A stretch of DNA of 64,000 nucleotides from Solea solea (Eukaryota; Chordata; Actinopteri; Pleuronectiformes; Soleidae), in assembly GCF_958295425.1 (NCBI RefSeq), contig NC_081146.1:25644316-25708315 (forward strand), read 5' to 3'. The notes under the pieces were generated by a model. That model saw only the letters and a program-made list of their open reading frames with translations. It ran no database searches and was not told the origin of the DNA. A program made the translations under genes and the position numbers. This document shows positions 11,436-23,800 of the stretch, piece by piece (position 1 is the first letter of the stretch; each line of letters begins with the position of its first letter).

Positions 11436-12369
11436 ATATGTGCTGCCTGTTTATAAGGTGATAAAATGGCAGCTTTTTCGAGTCAAAGTCATGTGACAGG
11501 AATGAGGTTTGAGTGTTTGTGTGATTTCGAGCTTGAATGAACCAAACGACAAGGAAATCATTGACGGATTGATTGATAATTAAAATCACCAGTAACCGCA
11601 GTGCTGAGCATGTTGATCAGTGAGACGCTGTGACCCTCTCCCCACAGACAAAGAGCCTCTGTGGTCCATGACACCCCCCGTACCAGTTAACACACAGCTC
11701 TGTGTGTGTGTGTGTGTGTGTGTCCTTCCGTCCAGGTATTACTAATGTTGTGGGGACCTAAACCTGTTTACACAGTCACATGATGGGCACTTGTCTTCCT
11801 TGTGGGGACAAAGGGGTGATATCTCCGCCTCCAGCATCTTACGTTCACGCTCTTGTGAAACTGTGTAAATGACAGAACACGACACCGTACCACTTCCTGT
11901 GGCAGCGTTTCCGACAGTGAGACGAAGAGTCATAAAGACACATTTATCTCTTATCATCAGCTGAATTGCAGTAGGCTGCGTTGTTTTTCGGCATATGATA
12001 TAATTCCAAACCAAAGTTCTGATTGTTTTAGGTAAATAAATCTCTATCCAAGTGTTCTGGTTCTGCACCACGGTCTCAAACTCACGTTCTCCCCAAACTG
12101 AAGCATTTCCTCCCTGGTTCACTTTCTCATTGTCGGCGTTTTTAGCTTTTGTCGGTTGTATATCGACGAGTGTGGGGTGGTGCCCCTCCCACATGTGGTC
12201 GTTTTTACTGAGGTGATCGATGAGATTACTGATGTGCTGCGGTAACATGTTACTCCACCTGCACATGTGAAACTAATCACGTTTGTTTCAGAGTGTATTT
12301 GAAGTGCGGGACAGCCAACCGTCGTAGTTTCAGACCTGATCTGTTTCAGACCTGATGGTTCTCTGGTCT

Positions 12370-12850
12370 AAGGTGGTTTACACACCTAACAGTCTCCGCC
12401 AGACTTGGTTCAGTTGGGGGCTGGTCCCAGTTGGCTTTCACACTTCAGTGAAACAAACCAAACCTTCTGAATAGCGCGTTCCCCTCCTCGCCCGAGGGGG
12501 CGCTGCATCAACAACCACAACCAAGGAGAAGACGAGACAAACAATGAACAAGAAAACTCATCTGTTGGCTCTATTTCTCACGTACGTGTGTTTTGCTTGT
12601 GTTTACCCACAATGCCCTGCGGTGTAGTCCGCTTCCTGCATTGCGTTCACTTTAAGCTAACCGAGACCGATGTTTATTTTTAGGCGGAACCAGAGTTTGC
12701 TTCCTCGGTACGGATCAGAGTTCTGTTGCGCGTTCACACCAAACCAACCGGACTTTCCGAGCAAACGAACTCGGATTCCATTTAGACGGAGCTGCTGTGA
12801 ACGACTCTTTTTTTCTCGAGAGGTGGAAATAAACCAAACCTGACACAAAA
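12370..12850. repeat. Interspersed repeat, probable nonautonomous DNA element
   Basis: Starts near GGTTTACACACCTAACAGTC with GTGAAACAAACCAAACC and ends near GGTGGAAATAAACCAAACC. It contains GCGTTCACACCAAACCAACC and a GAGGGGGCGCTGC stretch. Composition and layout resemble hAT-type MITEs of fishes. No transposase frame is visible. Boundaries approximate. Confidence 0.35.
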
Positions 12851-13199
12851 TTACAGAATTGGCCTCTGCAGGAACCACAGCTGACAGCAGACAGAGGCAG
12901 GTCACAGCAGCAGTAGCAGCTGTTGCCAATTATTAATAACATGTGCGGAGAACGACTTCCCCTTTTTTCAGGCGTCTCACTTCCACTTTGCTGAAGTCCT
13001 GACTGGACAGATTCATAAAAAAAGATCAGTTTCAGACAAAACTATCTGCTGCTAACTGAAGGCTGAGCAACGTATCGATATCATATTTATATTGTGACAC
13101 GAGACAAGATATCGTCATACTGTGGTAAAGTATCTGTGATGACTTTTCCTGGTTTTAAATGGTGTTGCATTCATAATAATCATATTTATTAAAAGTAAA

Positions 13200-13840
13200 G
13201 TAAAGTCACTTAATAACACAATTTTTTACGCATAAGTTCCACCGAATTTCACGAAACTTGGTGGAAAGATGTTATAGAATGAGATGAACAAAAAAAGTCG
13301 ACCGTAACCATGGCCTCAACTCAACAGGAAGTCAGCCATTCCGAATTTTGGCGTCCATTGTGGCGGTTTGCGCCCTATGTAAATGAGTGAACTCGTCCGA
13401 GCATGTTTGTCGTACCAACACAAAAAACGCCCCAATTTGTACTTGACACATCGAAGGTGAAAAGTTGTCGAAAGGTTTTGCAGATTCAAAACAGCGTGGC
13501 CACGGCAACCCTCGGCGTTAGGGTGAATTTCAACCATTCGCCACAAAACAGGAAGTGCCCTATGACTTCAGCAAACATTTAGTTCCACCGAATTTCCCGG
13601 AACTTGATAGGCAGATGTTATAGACCGTGACGAACAAAAAAGTCGACCGTAACCACGGCCTCAACTCAACAGGAAGTCAGCCATTTGAAATTTTAGTGTC
13701 CAATTTGACGATTTGCACCCACATCATTACACATCAAAGGTAAAAAGTTGTCGAAAGGTTTTTGCGGATTCAAAAGTGACGTCAGGGAACTGCTGCACTC
13801 ACGAGGAGACGCGAGGGCCCTATCATGACTGCGTGCTAGT
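13200..13840. repeat. Interspersed repeat in two head-to-tail copies
   Basis: AGTTCCACCGAATTTC, AGTCGACCGTAACCA, CCTCAACTCAACAGGAAGTC and GAAAAGTTGTCGAAAGG each occur twice about 360 bp apart. The same element recurs at 29180-29407 plus 30229-30420, where a hAT element splits it. No ORF of substance. Confidence 0.65.
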
Positions 13841-14272
13841 TATATAGTTAACTCATTTAACATTGTGGAGTTTGTACAGTAAAACATGGCAATAAACACA
13901 ATTTTCTTCGATATTTAAACAAACCACTGTTTATTAAACGTCCCGTACCTGAGTTTTTAACCACACAGTCACCACGACGCCTGACGCACGCGGTGAAAAT
14001 AAAGGTCAGTGGGCAGCTGTTGCACTGAGGTGACCTCTGTCAGTGAGGAAATGTGGTACATCTCTCTGGGCTTTCCACTGTGTGTGTGTGCGCGTGTGCA
14101 AGGTTTCCATTGTTACATCTAAAAAGGGAAGTGAGTGATTGAGTGAGTGTGGAAATCAGCTGTTTCAGCTCAAACTGTTGTCGTCGTGGTCGTCCCACAG
14201 TCGACTCCCTCTGGGTCCGGTGTGAGCTGAGCGCTTGCGACAGCTCGCGTTCACTTTACGCCCACTGTCAAA

Positions 14273-14318
14273 GTGGAGTGCAGCTGCCGTTTCCATGGAA
14301 ACGGCAGCTGCACTCCAC
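14273..14318. promoter_or_regulatory. Perfect 46-bp palindrome with an X-box-like centre
   Basis: Read on either strand, the 46 bases are identical. The centre GTTTCCATGGAAAC is a symmetrical RFX X-box-type sequence, flanked on each side by CAGCTG (E-box core) and GGAGTG/CACTCC arms. It lies in dennd4b intron 1. Symmetry is seen directly; protein binding is inference. Confidence 0.6.
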
Positions 14319-14561
14319 CAATATAACGTACTCTGAAAAGAAAAGAAAGAAAGAAAAGTCCCCTTTGTAACGTGCTTCACCGCAGCATTTCCTGTCACCT
14401 GACCTTGGCTGCATCATCAGTAAGCCCCACCTCTGACTATTCACCACCTTACCCTGACTATTCTAACCTTTTGGTGATGGAGAGCATCTGTGTGTGTGTG
14501 TATGTGTGTGTTAGAGTAACACACTGACACTCACGTCCACTTCACAAACTGCTCACCTGGA

Positions 14562-14812
14562 AAATGACGTTGTGTAAACCACTCACTCTCCTACACCAAA
14601 CCCCATAGAGAAAACCAGCGTTTTTTGCGTGGAGGGGACCCAGGAGCTGCTGGTCTACTGGTGCCTCGTGTGGTGAGTTTGTATCAGGGAAGTAAATCCG
14701 TGTGAAAAGCTGAACTCTTACTATCAGAGGCATCAGTGGATCCACGACCCCTCTGTGCTGTCGTGTAAAATTGATGATTTTCTCTATGGGGTTTGGTGTT
14801 GGGAAAAACCTG
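14562..14812. mobile_element. Foldback/MITE family F copy
   Basis: Both termini are clear: CTCTCCTACACCAAACCCC and TATGGGGTTTGGTGTTGGG, around GAGCTGCTGGTCTACTGG. Its right edge abuts the CTG repeat. Confidence 0.65.
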
Positions 14813-14815
14813 GAC

Positions 14816-14816
<1 letters not shown>

Positions 14817-14864
<48 letters not shown>
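14817..14864 (+). repeat. (CTG)16 trinucleotide repeat
   Basis: Sixteen uninterrupted CTG triplets in dennd4b intron 1, immediately after a family F element. The Leu-rich ORF across it is an artefact. Confidence 0.95.
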
Positions 14865-14865
<1 letters not shown>

Positions 14866-15502
14866 GTCACGAGGAAGTCATCGATGAACAGGAAGCAGGC
14901 AGCCTCCTTCCTGTTTGCCGGCTGACCTGTGACCCACTGGTGGGTTACAAGTCAGCTCTTCCTCATTATCCTTTTTTTTTTTTTTTTCTTTTCCAAAGTC
15001 CAACTCTCACTTTCACACACACACACACACACATACACATATCTCTGTGGTTTACAGAGAGGGAAGGAAATCAAACGTTCTGCTAACAGGACAAAATGTT
15101 ACAGCCATGTCAGATGAAACATGTATTTATTTAAACTAAAGCCATTTGCTTGATTTATTTGGCACACGTTTTTAAAGTGTAAGATAATGAGGTGGTCAGA
15201 AATGAAGACTGAAGCTGAACAGACCGCAGAGCGTGTGTTCAGCTGTCACTCATCACTGTCGTCGTTTGTCTTTAATGGAAGAAGATAAACTGGTTGATCG
15301 GGAGAATTCGCGCTCATAAAACATGGTTTATAATCTGATTGTTTGACAGGAGCTCGCTGCAGGTGTGAGGTGATGACGGTCTCATTGTCTCTTTGGACAC
15401 ATTGAGGAAATGGAAAGTTGATCTGACTTGTGGCCTTTAAATAATTAATTCAGAGTCTCTCTCTCTCTCTCTCTCTCTAGTGGAGGGTAGTCAGGCGACG
15501 GC

Positions 15503-17844
15503 ATGACAGAGGAGAAATGTCCCCAGCTGGTGGACTACTTTGTAGTGGCCGGTCTGGACCCCGGGGGCCAGTGGAGGCCCCTGGATGACGATGGAAAAGC
15601 CTCGTCCTCGTCTTCCTCCTCATCCCCGTCCTCATCGTCCTCAGGCTCGGCGGGCCGGGCGGTGGAGCCGGTCACGGACCTGGTGGTCATCGCCAAGGGG
15701 CTCGGGGAGGAAGTGCCGGAGGGCTTCACGTGCATCGAGAAGACGCTCGGCGGACACTCGGCCGAGCTGAGCGCCGGCCTCATCAACAACCCGCATCTTT
15801 ACCTGTGCTACCGCCGGGGACGAGACAAACCGCCCGTCCTGGACCTCGGGTGAGGCAATATTCCACTGATTAATCAGTTTTACTCCACAGAACATGGGAA
15901 ACAGAGGTGCTTCTGGGTCTTTTTGCGAACTGAAGAATACGTTTGACAGTTGATGTCATTGTTTCACAGAGTTTTCCGACAGGAAACTGAATCTTGTACA
16001 CAACAACTCTCCTGCACCAAAGCCCAGAGGGGCCCCGCTGTGCTCCTGCTGCCTCGTGTGGTGGGTTTGTGTCGTTCAGCTAAATCCAAAGACAGGATTT
16101 CAAACACATAAGTCACAAAATCAAACCTGTGGAGTGACTGATGGAGGCAGCAAGTGGATCAACACACTCTGGGCTTTGGTGTGGGAGAGTAAACCATTCA
16201 TCACAAGGTCAAACACACTTCAGGTCCCATGTCGGGAAATTCTGTCTCAGGGAAAGATGAAGCAGGGAACATATTCTGAAGATTAAGACACTTAAGACCA
16301 GGTGTAGATTTTAGTAGGTAAGCGTCTGAAGTGGCTAAATTCCCCCCTGGCTTTCAGAGTTATTGTTCTGCAGAGGGACTGAGAGTGTGCTGGACTCTGC
16401 TGGGTTTACTTCGCGCGATGCACACAAAGCTTACACTTATGTAATAGAGAGGATTATGTAAGGCAGTGGTGGGCAGATGTGTGTGTGTGTGTGGTGTCGC
16501 TTCCCTCCGACTCTGCTCGGCTGTTTACTTGTTTTAATTATTCTGGATTACATGTGTGTTTGACCATAAAGAGCTCAATCCTCAATTACACCTTTATTCT
16601 GTTGTTCATAATCTGAGACGCAGCTGACAGACACTGCGCAAGTAAAGTCTGACAAGGAGCCGATACTTTAGTTCCTCCCTTGAAGAAATGAAGTGTCAGG
16701 TTTCTCTAAAAACTGAGTTTGTGAGGTTAAAGGGATTTTAGCCACTTAAGCTGCAGAGATTTTATTTGGTTAACCTTTTCTTAAGTCTTAACTGTATCTA
16801 AAGAATTATGTCTGCATTTGTGTCTAACTGTAAACTGTAGTTTGTAATCCGTTCACTCCCCCACACCAAAGTCCATAGAGAAAACCTTGGTTTTTAGCTC
16901 ACAGGCGACGGGAGCTGCTGGTCGACTGCTGCCTCTTGTGGTGAATCTGAACAAAGGATTTCAAACACAGAAGTCACAAAATATCACATTTGAACGTGAA
17001 TGAATGAGGCAGCAGTGGATCAACAGCTCCTGTGTGCTGTGACGTAAAGTCTTTTCTCTATGGGGTTTGGTGTGGGAGAGTGAGTGGTTTATAAAGTGCC
17101 ACAAACTCCTGTTTCCACTGGGAAAAGCTAATCTTAGTTGTTTCCTCTTGTGTTTCTGCTCTGCTTTGAAGTTGAAGAATGTTTAGACACAGCAGAAGAA
17201 TAGAGAAGTTCATATTTTTTATGTGTAATGAAACTTCATGGAAACCAAAGAGGACCAAGGATGGGAGCCTTGAGGGACTCCACGTGAAAATGATGGTTTT
17301 TCAGACTTCCTGTGCTTGTCCCTGCAGGGTTCTGTATGAAGGGAAGGAGAAGCTGAAGCAGAGCTGGTACGTCATCGAGACAACGCCCTACAGCCGATCG
17401 GCCAGCCTGAGCGCCGGTGGCGGCCCGACCGCTCACCGGGTGTTCCTGACGTATCGCCGGGCTCTGGACTCACAGGGCCTCCACACGCTGGGCGTCACCG
17501 ACATCTCCCTGCTGCTGCCCAGCAAGGGGGAGGTGGCGCCGCACACTTTCTCTCGCGTCGAAAAGAACCTAAACACCGGCATGGTACGGCCCGGGTGGGA
17601 GGTGGGAGAAAAAATACATTTTAAATGTGTGACTCAGCGGTTCAGTTTGTTGTGTGCTTGCTTTTGTGTGTCCAGTGGGGTCCAGGCCTGTACCTGTGCT
17701 ACAAGAGAGCAGTGGCCAAAGCCAACGCGCTGGTCTACGAAGCCAGTGAGTATCTGTCCTCGCCGTCTCATCGCGGCTGCAACTGCACGAGAAACTCAAA
17801 CACACGGACACAAATATGAAATCTGTTACATTAGTAAATGTTGC

Positions 17845-17876
<32 letters not shown>

Positions 17877-20800
17877 GAAACCTCAGGGATTCAAGGATAA
17901 CTAAAGGACAATAATGAGAACGGGTCCCTGTGACCTTTTCTTCGTCCTCGACCACATTTAAAGAAAGTTTCACTTGGACTAACTGAGTAAATCTTAAAAA
18001 AAAAGTCATGGTGGCTTCATAAAAAGTGGTTTTGACCCTGGTGTTGAGTCTGGAAACAAAATGGACTAGTTCTCACTGATCCCAGTTCCACTTGGAGTTT
18101 TTAAGACTGTTTTTATGTCAAAAAAACTGCTGCGGCCCAATGATAAAACACTGCAGTTGTGTTGTGTTGAGACTGGATCTGTCTGTGTGTGTGTGTGTCA
18201 GGTCTGATCAGCCGTTACCCTGAGGAGGACCTGGAGGCGTTCCCTCTGCCAGAGTCCGTTCCAGTCTTCTGTTTGCCGATGGGCGTCACTGTGGAGAGCT
18301 GGCCTCTGAACACAAAGTACCAGCTGCCCGTCTTCTCCACCTTCGTCCTCACGTCCGCCTCCGGGGACAAGGTGAGCGCGGCAGCAGAGACGCACACAGT
18401 CCTCACACTCGTCCTGCTGAAGAACGACCGATCGATCCTCTGCTCCCCTCTTCCGCAGGTTTACGGTGCCGCCATCCAGTTCTATGAGTCCTTCCAGAGG
18501 GAGCTGCTGTCGGAGCGACAGAGCGTGAGGCTGGGTCTGCTCAGTGTGGTGGACCGGCGGCCCATCACCAGCCGCAGCCTGCAGGTGAAGAAGAGCATCT
18601 GTGTGCTGTCACACTGGCCCTTCTTCAACGTCTTCCAGAAGTTTCTCACCTTCATCTATAGATACTCCATCTCTGGACCTCACGTGCTGCCACTAGAGAA
18701 GTCAGTACACGAGGAAGATTCTCATTTTTTGTTCTGTTTTGATGAAATTTCACTTCATTTGAGTGACGTTCTCTCTTTTTTTTTTGCGTCTTGCTGCAGA
18801 CACATATCCAGCTTCATGCACAACGTCCCGTTTCCTTCTCCCCAGCGTCCTCGCATCCTTGTTCAGGTACAAACCCAAGGCTCTATTGGCTATAAACTGT
18901 ATTATCAGGTATCATCAAGAGTAGAGCTGCAACTGACGATGATTTTCATAATCAATTAATCTGTCGATCATTTTCTCGATTCATCGAGTCATCGGTTGGT
19001 CCATAAAATGTCAGAAAACGTTAAAAAACATTGATCAGTGTTTGTCAAATGAACATGTGTGAGCCATGATGACCCAAAATCAGTAGCGTACAGTGGGGTT
19101 TCAGTCAGGGCCTTCAGTAAAAAAAACAAAAAAAACAGGCAACCATAGCGCACACGCACACCCCTGCGCATCTATAGGCTACTGCATCATTACCACCACA
19201 TCTTCCGTTATGTCACTCAGCAACGCAATTTCACAAGCCACTATATGACACAAAAACAAGCTTTCACATAAGCACAGGCGTCAGCTACGCGGGGAACACG
19301 TCCCCGGCACTATTTATGATCAACAGTTTTGTCCTCACCACTTCTAAAAAATGTTATAAATTTATCATTAACACTCCAACTACCGGACATTATGTACCTC
19401 TTCGGTGTAGGGCTTCCTCTTAAAATAATTTCCGTCTTTTCTCCAAACGATCGCCGTGAAAAGTGCACACGAAGGAGATCAGAAACATGATGGATCGTGG
19501 TGTTAATGCAGTGACCATAGCTTACTTCAAAACCCGCCACAGGTTCAAACGTCGTTGATGACAACAGCGGGGGCTAGCGCCAGACACATCGCTGGGCCCG
19601 GGGCCTTCTGTCACTATGCATCAAATTTTGATTGGCTGACGACCCACGTCAGTCAAAGTTATAACCAAATAGGAAATGGCAGCTTCAACGAAAAGCCAGC
19701 AATACTACTAGAGCAGGTCCACGGAGCTATGATGCGTTTAATGACATATGGAAAATCCAGCTCAGCTTCACAAAAAATAACCATATTCTTTCTGGAAATA
19801 TAATCATAACATACTGAAAAAGTAATTGAATTCAGACACACATTTATTTGATTATTAAAAAAATCCTGCAATCTCTCTTTGACACTATCTACTATTATTT
19901 TAAAATATTTTCTTGTTTTGCTCAAAGAATAAAATCTGGTGTGAAAAGAAGAATCCAAAATATTTTGTTAATTTCATGAAAGAGGAAACTAAATGACCTC
20001 TGAAGCTTACAGTCGCTACAATCGGTGATTGTTAACCGAAGAATATTATTATTATTATTGCGATCTTTTCTTCTAATCCACTGATGATAATCTGAAGTCT
20101 GAGTTTCAGGTGGATGATCTGTGTTTGGTGCAGGGAACACACTTTGTTCTGTGTTGTTGTTTTGATTTCCAGCAATTTTTACAAAACACTGTTAATGATC
20201 TTGTTTAGATTCAGAGACGCAGAGAAAAACATTCAGAAGAATTTAAGTACATTTTTAAATCTGATTGTGTGTTTGTGTGTCTTTCAGCTGTCTCCGTATG
20301 ACAACCTGCTGCTGTGTCAGCCGGTCTCCTCTCCACTGCCACTCAGGTCAGTTTCCTGCTGCAGAACCAACAGCAGTGAATCTTCATCTTCCTCCTCATC
20401 GTCAGTTCTTTTGCAGAAGCTTCATCAGATCCAGGATAGTTGTGTATTTATCCACAGAGGCTCGCTCTCACTGTTAGGGACAGAAAAAAAAACACATGTG
20501 ACATTTCAAGAATGTGTTTTCTACTTGATCTCACGGTTAGACCGACTTTTCCGCGAGAAACTGCAGTTTGTAATGCGCTCACTCTCCTGAACCAAAGTCC
20601 ATGTAGAAAATCAACACTTTTAGCTGCAGGAGTCAGAGGAGCTGCTGGTGTGCCGCTGCCTCGTGTGGTGACACTGTAACTTTGGTAAATCCGTACACAA
20701 TCATTTAAATGTTGACATCACAAAATAAGACTTTTGAACTCACCACGGAGGCAGCAGTGGATCTGCGACCAAATCACTGTTTTTCTCTCTATGGGCTTTA

Positions 20801-23800
20801 GTGCAGGGGAAGTGAGTGACTTTACAGCGCAACACAAACTTTATTTTTGTCTGTGTGTGTGTGTCAGTGGTGCGAGCTACCTGAAGCTGCTACAGAACCT
20901 CGGTCCAGAAAACGCCTGCACGCTGCTGCTCGCCGTCCTCACCGAACACAAACTGCTGCTGCACTCGCTACGGCCCGACGTCCTCACGTCTGTCAGCGAG
21001 GCGCTCATCTCTGTGAGACCCCCCCCCCCCCCACACACACACACAGGATAAAAAGTGAAGACGTTACTCTTTGATAAACGTGCGTGTTGTCGTCTGCAGG
21101 TGAGTTTCCCGCTGCGCTGGCTCTGTCCGTACATCCCTCTGTGTCCACTGCAGATGGCCGACGTGCTGCTGGCGCCGATGCCTTTCGTCGTTGGCGTCCA
21201 CTCCAGCTACTTTGACCTGTACGACCCCCCCGCAGACGTGGTGTGTGTCGACCTGGACACCAACACCATCTTCCAGTGAGTCATCCATCACTTTTGTGCT
21301 GTGTGATTGACAGCAGGGCTGACTGAGCTGTGTGTGTGCCCCCTGCTGGCCGCCAGTGTCCACAACCAGAAGACAAGGAAAAGTAGCTTTTAGCTGCAAC
21401 TTCATTTATTTTGGGGGGAAAAAAATGCTCTGAAATGAGTGCAGTGATGAAAACATGGATCACTGTTAATGAAACTGTCCTCGTCGTTCCTTCTGTCCCT
21501 CGTCTCAGGTCGGATGAAAAGAAGCCGTTGTCATGGCGATCATTGCCCAGGAGGCCCGGCAAGGCGCTGTTCAACACTCTCACCAGCCTCCACAAGACCC
21601 TGGAGAAGAGTGAGTGATGCCTCGCAGCCGTCACTCACTGTCGTTAAAAGACTTGCTCTGTGTCTAAAGCTGCAGCGCCGCTGTTTTTGCAGTTTGCACA
21701 CCTGGCCAGGAGGAGGCGACACTGGAGTTCCTGCTCACCGACTACGACCAGATCTACCGGCGTCAGAAGCAGCTGGAGCTGGAGATCCAGGAGGGCTTTC
21801 TGCGTTTCATGAGCTGCCTGCTGCGAGGATACCGCTCCTTCCTGCTGCCCATTACGCAGGCACCGTCCGACACCACCACTGACTGCAGTTCCCTCTTCAA
21901 CCTGCAGGGTGAGCTCTCTCAGACTTGACTTGTCTTATTTATCTTTTATCGGAGGCGTCTTCAGTTCTGACCGGTTTTGGCCCCTCCTCTCCTCCTCCAG
22001 GTTTCCTGAAATCTCGCGATCGGACGCAGCAGAAGTTTTACAACCAGCTGACGAGAACCCAGATGTTCACTCAGTTCGTCGAGGAGTGCTCCTTCGTCAG
22101 CGACCGCCACGCCTGCCTCGAGTTCTTCGACGAGTGCGTCCAGAAGGTTAGATGATTGAGGTTAAATGTGTGACACGGGGGGGCGTGTCTCAGCGACCGC
22201 AGACATTGACGCCGTGTGTTTCCAGGTGGACGTGGAGAAGCCGGAGGAGGTGAGGTTGATCGATCTGGACGAGACTCACAGCGGAGAACACACCGTCTTC
22301 ATCATGCCCCCAGAGGAGCCGCAGGAAGCGGACGGCTCAGAGTGTCCCGCCCTCTACAGGTACACAAAACAAACATGTGAAAAGCTTGAATGTGTCTGTT
22401 TCCCACACTGATGACGGGGTTTGATTTGTCCTCAGCTATGAGACGTTCCCCGCTCTGAGGCCCGAGCTCTTTGACCAGCCGCAGGACCAGCTCCGCCCCC
22501 CGGCCAAAGGCAGCGCCCCCAGTAGCCCTGCCCCTCGACGCACCAAACAGGTACATAGAGATTTGAAACACGAAATTTGAGTGTAGGGGTTTCACACCGT
22601 GACCCAGTTTTCCGAGGAGGAGGAGGCTTCTGACTGCATCATATCATTTTTATGACTCGTCATGAATATTTCACGCACATTATCAAATATTTACACGTCA
22701 CAGACTTTGAGCGTTGGTGTGTTTTTCAGGGTTTAAACGTTAATAATGGAAATTATTCTCGTAAATGAAAGTGAAAAATCACCAGTAAAGAAAAAACGGA
22801 CACTTTTTTTTTATTTATTTAAAATGACGTGTAAACATCTTTTGATAAAGTTTCCTGTTGCAGCTGAATATTCCTGAACTCACTCAAAAAAACAGCTATT
22901 TATAATTAAAACATTATTTTTGCTTCATTATATCTGAAGCTGACTGACATGATAGATTGATCTCTTCTGTTTCTTGTGTCTCGGCTGTAACTTTGTGTTC
23001 AAATCCATTTTAGTTGCGTTGATGGTTTTTTTGTCTTTGCCTGGTTGTGAAGACGACATTTCCCATGATCCTCTGCTGCTTCCTGATGTCATCAAACTCA
23101 ATCTTTTCCTTTTCGTTTCTAAAGTGAGCGACCTTAGCGGCGGGAATGACTTTCTGTGGGTTTAACGGCGACATGGGGAAGTAGTGGCTTGTACTGTTGC
23201 CTCACAGCTCACAGAGCGGCGGTTCGATTCCGTTGGTTCCTCCTTTTGTTCATGTGGGTTTCCTCCCACAGTCCAAAAACATGGCTGAACATCCAATAAT
23301 ATCCAGCTGCAGCCCTTACCCTTACCTCAGAAGTTTAGATTTAATTTTTTTTATTTAACTTTATTTCGACAAATAAACTTACAACAGTAATTACTGTTCA
23401 AACAATAAACAATAAAAACCTTTATTGTAAAATGATGACATGTCGGTAACCATTTATTAAGAGGTTCTGTACGCTAATAAGTAATATTTATTGTAATTAA
23501 AGGCTTTTAAAGGTCGCAGGCCGGGCTTTTTGTTTCTTCTTCTTTGAGTTTTCTGGCAGAATTCTCTGTTTCTGTGTGTAAAGTTTAAAAGAAACCTCAT
23601 GTGGAGGTTAAATCACAGACTCTGAGCCGTCTCCGTCTCCACTCACCAGGAGATCAAGTTGGCGCAGAAGCGAGCGCAGAAGTACGCGTCCGTGCCGGAC
23701 ATGTGGTCCAAGTGTCTGCTGGGTCACTGTTACGGCCTCTGGTTCATCTACCTGCCCACGTTTGTGCGCGCCGAGAGCGCCAAGGTCCGCACCCTGCACA

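Larger units (their letters stand above)
4593..15480 (+). other. dennd4b: dennd4b intron 1 (about 10.9 kb), repeat-rich
   Basis: I see no coding exon in this stretch. It holds CpG-rich DNA to about 5300, several family F foldback copies, two tandem-repeat blocks (7300-7720 and 10560-11265), a GAGTC-type minisatellite (7750-8130), a duplicated interspersed repeat (13200-13840), a 46-bp palindrome (14273-14318), a CTG16 run (14817-14864) and many (TG)n runs. The (CT)n tract at 15456-15478 serves as the polypyrimidine tract of the 3' splice site. Confidence 0.5.
15503..17745 (+). other. dennd4b: dennd4b exons 1-3: MABP domain region
   Basis: Residues about 50-224. Motifs shared with DENND4 MABP domains include [70 protein letters not shown] and [23 protein letters not shown] domains are linked to membrane association in trafficking proteins. 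Serine-rich residues of about 33-47 precede it and come from a (TCC)n-like run (15598-15648), which is probably length-variable. Confidence 0.85.
18202..22146 (+). other. dennd4b: dennd4b exons 4-12: DENN module (uDENN, cDENN, dDENN)
   Basis: Residues about 225-665 form the catalytic exchange module. Diagnostic stretches are [15 protein letters not shown] and [19 protein letters not shown] (uDENN), [40 protein letters not shown] and [20 protein letters not shown] (cDENN), and [20 protein letters not shown] and [24 protein letters not shown] sequence (dDENN). All splice junctions keep phase, and no lesion is seen, so the domain looks functional. Intron 6 (18867-20287) holds repeat debris. Confidence 0.88.

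Noticed and set aside
11742..12266. 174-codon minus-strand ORF in dennd4b intron 1
   Set aside because: No recognisable domain, composition like its surroundings, and it overlaps an interspersed repeat; best explained by chance, though I cannot exclude a lineage-specific gene.
14793..15086. Leu-rich ORF resembling a signal peptide
   Set aside because: It is a translation of (CTG)16 and of poly-T and (CA)n runs.
17179..17904. A 241-codon ORF spanning dennd4b coding exons 2 and 3
   Set aside because: It runs on through introns on both sides; the splice consensus and DENND4 similarity support two separate exons.
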